From an uncultured Prevotella sp. (lineage in GTDB: Bacteria > Bacteroidota > Bacteroidia > Bacteroidales > Bacteroidaceae): a stretch of 12,207 nt of DNA. The stretch is from positions 1 through 12,207 of the forward strand of contig CAJOHP010000128.1 in the NCBI GenBank assembly GCA_905234355.1, written 5' to 3'. Below, piece after piece: positions 6,883 through 12,207 of this stretch. Positions within the stretch are counted from its first letter, which is position 1, and every line of letters begins with the position of its first letter. The notes under the pieces are model-generated. The model ran no database searches, was not told the DNA's origin, and worked only from the letters and a program-made list of their open reading frames with translations. Both the position numbers and the translations under genes were made by a program.

Positions 6883-6913
6883 CAAAGTTAGCGGAAAATA
6901 TGGAGAACACCAA
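6883..6913 (-). promoter_or_regulatory. Promoter of the reductase-like gene and folB
   Basis: Minus strand TTG (6913-6911), 20 bases, then TAACTTTG (6890-6883), an exact match to TAnnTTTG. Predicted start near 6876 gives a leader of about 109 bases containing the GC-rich hairpin. Confidence 0.7.
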
Positions 6914-7005
6914 GGAAAAACCGTCTTTTTTGCCATGCGAAGGCCTCGGCACGCTGCCCGGATGCCATATAGCGTGCCGGAAAGGCGTTAAATTTTCCAA
7001 ATTGC

Positions 7006-7036
7006 TTTGCCGTCTGCGCCATTATGCGTACTTTTG
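7006..7036 (+). promoter_or_regulatory. Promoter of the GH28 gene, possibly giving a leaderless mRNA
   Basis: TTTG (7006-7009), 19 bases, then TACTTTTG (7029-7036), matching the Bacteroidetes consensus in full. The ATG chosen for the GH28 gene begins at 7043, only 6 bases after the -7 element, about where transcription should start. Confidence 0.65.
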
Positions 7037-7042
7037 CGAGTG

Positions 7043-8563
7043 ATGAAGCAGCTACTTATTCTCTTATCAAGTGTGATGACGGCACTGGGCTGTATGGCCA
7101 GTGGAGTGTATAACGTGCGCGACTACGGAGCCGTGGGCGACGGCCACACGCTGGACTCGCCGGCCATCAATGCGGCCATCGAGGCAGCAGTGAAGAATGG
7201 CGGCGGCCAGGTGCTGCTGCCTGCCGGCACCTATCTGAGCGGCAGCATCAGGCTGAAGAGCCACATCGACCTGCACCTCGCCGCGGGCTGCACCCTGCTG
7301 GCGGCCGACCCGAAGGACTTCCCCAAAGATAAGGCGAAGGGCCCGCTCGGCGGCGACGGCGGCGGTATCTACGACGAGAGCGAGTCGTTCGGCGGCTTTC
7401 CCGAGTATCAGGACGGCGGCCACACCTACTTCCACAACTCGCTCATCTGGGCCGAGGGGCAGACGTGTGTGAGCATCACTGGCCACGGCATGATAGACGG
7501 AAAGGGGCTCACCCGCAAAGACACCGAGAAGGCCGGACAGGTGCAGGGCGGAAGCATAGGCACGGGCGACAAAGCCATAGCGCTGAAGCTCTGCCGAGGG
7601 GTGACCATACGCGACATCACCATCTACCGCGGCGGACACTTCGCCATCATCATGACCGGCTGCGACCTCTCGACGATAGACAACGTGACGATAGACACCA
7701 ACCGCGACGGCTTCGACATAGACTGCTGCAAATACATGACCGTGAGCAACTGCCGCATCAACACGCCGAGCGACGATGCCCTGGTGCTCAAGTCGAGCTA
7801 TGCGCTGAAGCGCCCCGTGCTCTGTGAGCACATAGCCGTGAGCAACTGCAACATCACGGGCTACAAGTGCGGCACGCTGCTTGACGGCACCTACGTGCCC
7901 GAGCCCGTAGGCTGGGTGTGCGGTCGCTTCAAGCTGGGCACCGAGAGCAACGGCGGCTACCGCAACATCGCGCTGACCAACTGCACCTTTGCCTACAGCA
8001 GCGGACTGGCCTTTGAAGAGGTGGACCAGGGACGCATGGAGAATATCGTGGTGAGCAACATCAGCATGAGCCACGTGCACCACTACCCCATCTACATCAC
8101 CACCGGCTGCCGCAACCGCGGCCCGAAGGAGGTGACGCGCATGTCGAGCGCCTGCGGCATACAGATAAGCAACGTGGTGGCCGACGACTGCGACTCGCTC
8201 TGCAGCATCATCGTCACCGGCATGAAAGACGAGCCTGTGCGGGGTGTGTGGCTGCAGAACATCCGTCTGAGCTTCCGTGGCGGGGGCACGCGCGACCTGG
8301 CCCTGAAGGACTATCGCGAGCAGGGCACCCACTACCCTGAACCGAAATTTGCTGGATGGACACCTGCCTACGGCCTATATGCCCGACACGTGGAAGACCT
8401 GCACGTGAGCGACGTGACCTTCCGCTACGAGCGTCCCGACTATCGTCCGGCTGTGGTGCTCGACGATGTGCGGCGCGCCACACTGCGCGGCATCGACGCG
8501 CCTACTGAGCCAGGGGTGGAGCAGGTGCTGACGCTGCGCTCGGAGCAGGTGGTGAGGCAGTAG
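7043..8563 (+). CDS. Secreted glycoside hydrolase family 28 enzyme (polygalacturonase/rhamnogalacturonan-type)
   Basis: A 506-residue enzyme predicted to hydrolyse galacturonan-type bonds in pectin. Residues 1-20 (MKQLLILLSSVMTALGCMAS) are a signal peptide; an LGC at 15-17 makes a lipoprotein possible but its lipobox is poor. The mature protein begins with VYNVRDYGAVGDG, the start of the Pectate_lyase_3/GH28 fold, followed by parallel beta-helix repeats (TIRDITIY, TIDNVTID, TVSNCRI, HIAVSNC, NIALTNC, NIVVSNI). Probable catalytic positions are D222 in TNRDGFD and D244/D245 in SDDALVLKS; a Lys in GRFKLGTES (near 297) fits the substrate-binding basic residue. The classical GHG motif is not clear (GCGT-like and KCGT segments occur instead), so the exact activity is open. 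The frame also opens at 7007, but 7043 gives the correct signal peptide. The last 62 bases overlap the convergent DUF4435 gene. Confidence 0.9.
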   Translation: MKQLLILLSSVMTALGCMASGVYNVRDYGAVGDGHTLDSPAINAAIEAAVKNGGGQVLLPAGTYLSGSIRLKSHIDLHLAAGCTLLAADPKDFPKDKAKGPLGGDGGGIYDESESFGGFPEYQDGGHTYFHNSLIWAEGQTCVSITGHGMIDGKGLTRKDTEKAGQVQGGSIGTGDKAIALKLCRGVTIRDITIYRGGHFAIIMTGCDLSTIDNVTIDTNRDGFDIDCCKYMTVSNCRINTPSDDALVLKSSYALKRPVLCEHIAVSNCNITGYKCGTLLDGTYVPEPVGWVCGRFKLGTESNGGYRNIALTNCTFAYSSGLAFEEVDQGRMENIVVSNISMSHVHHYPIYITTGCRNRGPKEVTRMSSACGIQISNVVADDCDSLCSIIVTGMKDEPVRGVWLQNIRLSFRGGGTRDLALKDYREQGTHYPEPKFAGWTPAYGLYARHVEDLHVSDVTFRYERPDYRPAVVLDDVRRATLRGIDAPTEPGVEQVLTLRSEQVVRQ

Positions 8564-9596
8564 CGTCGGTCGGCTCCTGCCGCGGCGGGCCGTCGAGATA
8601 GCGGCGCACGTCGGCCTGCAAGCGCCGGAAAGGCTCCGAGGTGACATAGCCCGTGTTCTTCTTCAGCATCGCCTTGATGTCCTGCCGGGAGTGCTCATAG
8701 CAGGTCAGCTCGTTGCGCTTCTGCGTGCGGTGGGCCGTGGCCTTGGCTATCTCGCTCTGCCGCTCCTGCTGCAGCATGCGGCACACCTTGGTGAGGATGG
8801 GAGCGACGACGGTGTCGAAGAGATGGTGGCCCTGTATATATAAATAGGTGGTCTGGGGCGCGATGCCCATCGCCCTGATGTCGGCCTTGAGTTTCAGGTA
8901 GGCCGCCTTGTTGCCCGGGTATCGGCGCTGCAATTCGCCGAGCTTGACACGTACCTTGCGCTGCAGGTGCGTGAGCGACGCCTCGGGCTGTTGCACGTTG
9001 AAGTTGCCCGGGTCGGTCACACGGCTGAAGTCAGTGATGGTGAAGTGGGAGTACTGGCCAGTGCGATAGGCCCACACCGACCAGACAAAGAGCGGGAAGA
9101 TGATTTCGGAGTAGCGGGTGAAATAGTCGTGGAAGTCGAAGATGCGGTGGTCGTTGAGCGTGACGGCCACGCAGACGTCGTGGAGCGAAGGGGCATAGCA
9201 CTGGTAGTTCTCGATGGCGTAGACGTAGGTATGAAACACGTAAGGACTGCTTATCACGCGCAGTGACTGGGCTGTGGCGCCCTGCAGGAGGAAGTCGTAG
9301 TCGGCGTCGACACAGGCTATCATGTCGGGTCCCACGCGCTCCTGGCCGTCGGTCTCGGCATCGATGAAATTCATCAGCACCGACTTCTTGCCGCGCGTGA
9401 GGTGCTGCTTCGAGGGGAGCATCACCTCGAAGAAGCGGGTCTCGTCCTCAAAGGGGCTGAGCACAGTGCGCCAGAAGTAGATGTCGTCGTAGCTCTCGAC
9501 GTAGGCCACTATCCTGCGGCGCGCCTTCTTCGATGTCAGCGCGTTGGCAGCCTTGACATACTGGCTGTTGATATTGTCCTTCAGACGGGTGCTCAT
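8502..9596 (-). CDS. DUF4435 (TOPRIM-like) protein, candidate AriB-type effector of a PARIS-like defence system
   Basis: A 364-residue protein starting MSTRLKDNINSQYVKAAN. An upstream frame extension to 9743 is rejected because it would lie inside the ATPase gene. Features expected of DUF4435/TOPRIM proteins are visible: VESYDDIYFW (33-42), with an acidic Glu34 and Asp37/38 after a beta strand; ACVDADYDFLL (94-104), giving the DxD of a TOPRIM fold; and YAIENYQCY (126-134), a conserved DUF4435 segment. A basic helical region follows (205-240), then IQGHHLFD (254-261). The tail (340-364) is Pro/Ala-rich and is encoded partly in the overlap with the GH28 gene. In PARIS systems AriB is the toxic effector, held by the AriA ATPase and released on phage infection; some AriB proteins cleave tRNA-Lys. 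The gene starts 11 bases after the ATPase stop codon. Family recognition is from memory. Confidence 0.75.
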   Translation of the reverse strand: MSTRLKDNINSQYVKAANALTSKKARRRIVAYVESYDDIYFWRTVLSPFEDETRFFEVMLPSKQHLTRGKKSVLMNFIDAETDGQERVGPDMIACVDADYDFLLQGATAQSLRVISSPYVFHTYVYAIENYQCYAPSLHDVCVAVTLNDHRIFDFHDYFTRYSEIIFPLFVWSVWAYRTGQYSHFTITDFSRVTDPGNFNVQQPEASLTHLQRKVRVKLGELQRRYPGNKAAYLKLKADIRAMGIAPQTTYLYIQGHHLFDTVVAPILTKVCRMLQQERQSEIAKATAHRTQKRNELTCYEHSRQDIKAMLKKNTGYVTSEPFRRLQADVRRYLDGPPRQEPTDATASPPAPSAASAPAPPLAQ

Positions 9597-9607
9597 GGGT
9601 GCGTTTT

Positions 9608-10441
9608 TTACACAGTGATGTCGCTCACCTCGGTGATGGCGTCGGTCCATCCGTTCATGACTACGGCTGGCGAGTGTGTGGTCATGATGAGCTGCACGTG
9701 GGGGTTGAGCTCCAAGACGAGGTCGATGAGCTGCTTCTGCCACTCGATGTGCAGGCTCACCTCGGGCTCGTCCATGAAGAGCACGAAGGGCAGGTCGTCT
9801 TCCACGAGCACGGTGAGCAGAATGATGAGCAGCTGCTTCTCGCCGCTGCTGAGCTGATAGGGCGTGAGCAGCTCGCCTATCTGCGTGAAGCGTATCTCGT
9901 TCTCTGTGCGCACCACGTGCTTGCCGGTGTCGCGGAAGAGGTCGTCGAGCATGTCCTGGAAGCGTGTCTTCTTCTGGCTCAGCCGCTGTGCCGTCTCGGC
10001 GTGACCGGCCTGCAGCTCGGCTATCATGCGGTTGCCTATGTTCACCTGATAGTCCAGATACTTGCGCTGCAGGTGGTAGAGCTGGAAGTCGAGCAGACTG
10101 CCTCCCCCACCCCTCATCATGGGCAGTATCTGCTGCAGGGAGCTGTCGCTGTCGGCCAGGAGCTGCTGCAGGGAGCTGTCGATGGAGCGTATCATGTCGT
10201 AGCGTATCCAGCGCGCGTCGGCGGGCTCCACGTCGAGACGCACGCCCTTGAGCATGTGGCTGGGAAACTCGCCGCCCTGGGCCAGTCCCTTCACCACCTT
10301 GTTTATTATAGTGGACTTACCCTGCCCGTTGACCCCGCTGAGGATATTGACCCTGGGCGAGAGGTCCCACACGATGTGCTTCTTGCCGCTCCAGAGCGAC
10401 TCTATTTCTATTCTCTTGATATAGTCGGCGTATTTCTGCAT
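9608..10441 (-). CDS. ABC/AAA15-type ATPase, candidate AriA of a PARIS-like pair
   Basis: A compact 277-residue ATPase of the SMC/OLD-like type. Walker A is GVNGQGKST (36-44), the signature is LSSGEKQ (197-203), Walker B is VLFMDEPEVSLH (220-231) with catalytic Glu225, and the H-loop is TTHSPAV (254-260). The N-terminus (IKRIEIESLWSGKKHIVWDL) is the usual first strand of these ATPases, where they cradle the nucleotide. Residues 45-190 form a short helical insertion containing a duplicated SSLQQ segment (89-105) and a GGGG run. No membrane segments or nuclease domain are seen. It is followed after 11 bases by the DUF4435 gene, the partner expected for AriA. Upstream, 68 bases separate it from the FKBP gene, with no promoter consensus or terminator, so it may be transcribed with glyS and the FKBP gene. 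Another ATPase-TOPRIM pair type (OLD/Gabija-like) is the alternative. Confidence 0.85.
   Translation of the reverse strand: MQKYADYIKRIEIESLWSGKKHIVWDLSPRVNILSGVNGQGKSTIINKVVKGLAQGGEFPSHMLKGVRLDVEPADARWIRYDMIRSIDSSLQQLLADSDSSLQQILPMMRGGGGSLLDFQLYHLQRKYLDYQVNIGNRMIAELQAGHAETAQRLSQKKTRFQDMLDDLFRDTGKHVVRTENEIRFTQIGELLTPYQLSSGEKQLLIILLTVLVEDDLPFVLFMDEPEVSLHIEWQKQLIDLVLELNPHVQLIMTTHSPAVVMNGWTDAITEVSDITV
10131..10181. repeat. 18-bp direct repeat with 33-bp period inside the ATPase gene
   Basis: TGCTGCAGGGAGCTGTCG occurs at 10131-10148 and 10164-10181. It encodes the repeated SSLQQ-(L/I) in the helical insertion of the ATPase (residues 89-105). The period is a multiple of three, so gain or loss of a unit would stay in frame. 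Confidence 0.8.
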
Positions 10442-10509
10442 AGTCTGAAGGATTCGTTAAAAACAGCGTTGTGGTCTCTGCTCGGGGGAGTGAGTGGTGC
10501 GGGGGGGCA

Positions 10510-11208
10510 TCAGCGCCGCCGCGCGCTCCAGGGTGCCATGACCTGTCCTGCCGGACTGATGTCGACGAGCGTCATGTCGATGATGAGCGTGCTGTAGGCC
10601 GGCACCTTGCCCGACCCTGCGCTGCCGTAGCCCAGGTCGTAAGGCACGTAGATGCGCCAGTAGTCGCCCTTGCGCATGTGCTGCACGGCAGTCTGCCATC
10701 CAGCGAAGGGCATGGCCGAGACGAGGTATTTCGCCGTGGCGTTGGTCTTGGAGTCGTATTGGCTGAAGACGGTACTGGCATAGACCATGCCGTCGGGGTA
10801 GAGCCGTCCGCTGGGCATGAGCCGTCCCTCGTAGCTGATGCGCACGGAGTCGGTGTGCTTTGCGAAGACCTGCTCGGGGGCTGCAGCGGAGTCGAGCTTC
10901 AGGGCATAGACGTAGTCGGTGGGAGCCCCGTCGGTCAGCGGGTCGAGCGAGATATTCTTCAGCTTCACCCACCGGCCTGCGTCGCGTCGCAGGGAGTCGT
11001 CGAGCGAGAGGAAGAAGGCGTCGTTGCGTGCCTGCCAGTCGCTGAACTCCCGTGCCTGCTCGTCGAGGGCTTCCTCCTCGCTGCAGGCGGCGGCAAGACC
11101 GAGCGTGAGCACAAGGCAGAGCCACCCGAGGCTCCCCAGGAGGGAGCGGTGTCGGGCGGCATCGCCATGGGCGTTATGGTCTCTGAGGATGTGCATCATA
11201 TTCGTCAC
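10510..11208 (-). CDS. FKBP-type peptidyl-prolyl cis-trans isomerase lipoprotein
   Basis: A 232-residue protein. The hydrophobic core at 28-41 ends in LAAAC (Cys42), a lipobox, followed by acidic SEEE, as in surface or periplasmic lipoproteins of Bacteroidales. Residues 45-110 are charged and helical. The FKBP domain spans about 115-218: DSVRISYEGRLMPSGRLY (120-137), AGWQTAVQHMRKGDYWRIYV (169-188, the conserved W with the MxxGxxxxxxxP loop), PYDLGYGSAGSGKVPAYSTL (189-208) and IIDMTLVDI (209-217). Such proteins catalyse proline isomerisation and help fold exported proteins. Alternative starts exist at residues 4 and 5 (11199 and 11196) and do not change the signal. It lies 10 bases downstream of glyS, a neighbour order I recall from other Bacteroidales. 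Confidence 0.92.
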   Translation of the reverse strand: MTNMMHILRDHNAHGDAARHRSLLGSLGWLCLVLTLGLAAACSEEEALDEQAREFSDWQARNDAFFLSLDDSLRRDAGRWVKLKNISLDPLTDGAPTDYVYALKLDSAAAPEQVFAKHTDSVRISYEGRLMPSGRLYPDGMVYASTVFSQYDSKTNATAKYLVSAMPFAGWQTAVQHMRKGDYWRIYVPYDLGYGSAGSGKVPAYSTLIIDMTLVDISPAGQVMAPWSARRR

Positions 11209-11218
11209 GATAAGGCGC

Positions 11219-12207
11219 TTACAGTTTCTTCAGCAGGCTGGTGATGCTCACCTTGTCCTCGATGATGGAGTTAAGCTTCTCTATGCTGACGCGCTCCTGC
11301 TCCATGGTGTCGCGGAAGCGCAGGGTGACGCATCCGTCCTGCAGTGTGTCGTGGTCCACGGTGACGCAGTAGGGCGTGCCGATGGCGTCCTGCCGGCGGT
11401 AGCGCTTGCCTATGGAGTCCTTCTCGTCGTACTGGCAGGTGAAGTGATACTTCAGGTCGTCGATGATCTCGCGGGCCTTCTCGGGCAGTCCGTCTTTCTT
11501 CACCAGCGGCAGCACGGCCAGCTTCACCGGTGCCAGGGCGGCAGGCAGGCGCAGCACGGTGCGTGTCTCGCCATTCTCGAGTTTCTCCTCGCAGAAGGCG
11601 TGGCACATGATGGAGAGGAACATGCGGTCGACGCCTATCGAGGTCTCGATGACATAGGGTGTGTACGACTCGTTGGTGGCGGGGTCGAAGTACTTGATGC
11701 TCTTGCCCGAGTACTTCTCGTGCTGCGACAGGTCGAAGTTGGTGCGGCTGTGGATGCCCTCCACTTCCTTGAAGCCAAACGGCATCTTGAACTCGATGTC
11801 GGTGGCGGCGTTAGCGTAGTGGGCCAGCTTGTCGTGGTCGTGGAAACGGTAGTTCTCAGCGCCGAAGCCCAGGTTCTGGTGCCACTTCATGCGCGTCTCC
11901 TTCCACTTGGCAAACCACTCGAGCTCTGTACCGGGCTTGACGAAGAACTGCATCTCCATCTGCTCGAACTCGCGCATACGGAAGATGAACTGTCGGGCCA
12001 CGATCTCGTTGCGGAAGGCCTTGCCTATCTGAGCGATGCCGAAGGGAATCTTCATGCGTCCGGTCTTCTGCACGTTCAGGTAGTTGACGAAAATGCCCTG
12101 TGCGGTCTCAGGCCGCAGGTACACGGTGTTCTTGGCGTCCTCGGTGACCCCCTGGAAGGTCTTGAACATCAGGTTGAACTGGCGGATGTCCGTCCAGTTG
12201 TGCTTGC
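11219..12207 (-). CDS. glyS: Glycyl-tRNA synthetase, single-chain dimeric type (N-terminus cut by window edge)
   Basis: The enzyme charges tRNA-Gly with glycine. The visible 328 residues are in frame from the right edge (KHNWTDIRQFNLMFKTFQG) to a TAA at 11219-11221; the Met at 12169 is internal. Class II core motifs are present: VYLRPETAQGIFVNY, PFGIAQIGKAFRNEI (motif 2), FRMREFEQMEMQFFVKPG, then the motif 3 region ETSIGVDRMFLS. The C-terminal anticodon-binding domain begins at LAPVKLAVLPLVKK and includes YRRQDAIGTPYCVTVDHDTLQDGCVTLRFRD. This is the alpha2 (eukaryote-like) form, not the alpha2-beta2 GlyQ/GlyS of Proteobacteria. The FKBP lipoprotein gene starts 10 bases downstream, so the two are probably cotranscribed. 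The promoter lies outside the window. Confidence 0.97.
   Translation of the reverse strand, partial: KHNWTDIRQFNLMFKTFQGVTEDAKNTVYLRPETAQGIFVNYLNVQKTGRMKIPFGIAQIGKAFRNEIVARQFIFRMREFEQMEMQFFVKPGTELEWFAKWKETRMKWHQNLGFGAENYRFHDHDKLAHYANAATDIEFKMPFGFKEVEGIHSRTNFDLSQHEKYSGKSIKYFDPATNESYTPYVIETSIGVDRMFLSIMCHAFCEEKLENGETRTVLRLPAALAPVKLAVLPLVKKDGLPEKAREIIDDLKYHFTCQYDEKDSIGKRYRRQDAIGTPYCVTVDHDTLQDGCVTLRFRDTMEQERVSIEKLNSIIEDKVSITSLLKKL

Noticed and set aside
7067..8332. A 421-codon open frame on the minus strand opposite the GH28 gene
   Set aside because: It lies wholly antisense to a clear GH28 protein, its translation is rich in Val, Ala and His with no recognisable motif, and it reflects the GC-rich codon pattern of the real gene.
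9597..9743. Longer N-terminus for the DUF4435 protein
   Set aside because: The added residues are Arg/His-rich shadow sequence of the ATPase gene's 3' end; the recognisable N-terminus begins at 9596.
10501..10507. G7 tract as a phase-variation switch
   Set aside because: It lies just after the FKBP stop codon and not in a coding frame or promoter spacer, so length change would have no obvious effect.
1..12207. CRISPR arrays, tRNA or rRNA genes, insertion sequences
   Set aside because: No regularly spaced repeats, cloverleaf-like segments, transposase motifs or rRNA-like stretches were seen on either strand.

Overview
The window reads as a chromosomal segment of a Bacteroidales bacterium, most likely Prevotellaceae. 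Three things point there. Promoters match the Bacteroidetes consensus (TTTG, 19-20 bases, TAnnTTTG) and starts lack strong Shine-Dalgarno sites. The gene families are typical of that order: a single-chain glycyl-tRNA synthetase followed by an FKBP lipoprotein, an MCE protein behind an N-acetylmuramoyl-L-alanine amidase, a TPR lipoprotein sensor and a GH28 pectinase. Most of the window is GC-rich; the first ~1.3 kb looks less so. All genes but one lie on the minus strand.

Layout. 1-1272: a TPR/transmembrane lipoprotein regulator running off the left edge. 1332-1481: a 49-residue remnant of an AAA-ATPase-like protein with an intact promoter, which probably now also drives the TPR gene. 1604-1699: a 33-bp perfect inverted repeat followed by a U-tract, just after the dnaA stop. 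1708-3114: dnaA with its own promoter. 3397-5551: an envelope pair, amidase (with SPOR-like tail) then an MlaD/MCE-family protein, closed by a GC-rich terminator. 5648-6767: a free-standing C-terminal-type domain of adenosylcobalamin-dependent ribonucleotide reductase, followed by folB; the junction carries a 33-bp in-frame duplication. 6768-7042: a divergent promoter region with a GC-rich hairpin. 7043-8563: the only plus-strand gene, a secreted GH28 enzyme that may be translated from a leaderless mRNA. 8502-12207: glyS (partial), FKBP lipoprotein, an ABC-type ATPase and a DUF4435 (TOPRIM-like) protein, closely spaced and co-directional.

The last two genes are the most interesting. An ABC/AAA15-type ATPase next to a DUF4435 protein is the composition of PARIS anti-phage systems (AriA/AriB). 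Here the ATPase is compact (277 residues) and the pair sits downstream of a tRNA synthetase gene with no visible promoter of its own. No CRISPR array, tRNA, rRNA, integrase or transposase was seen. No gene-free stretch exceeds 300 bases; the longest (3115-3396 and 6768-7042) are described through their promoters and hairpins.
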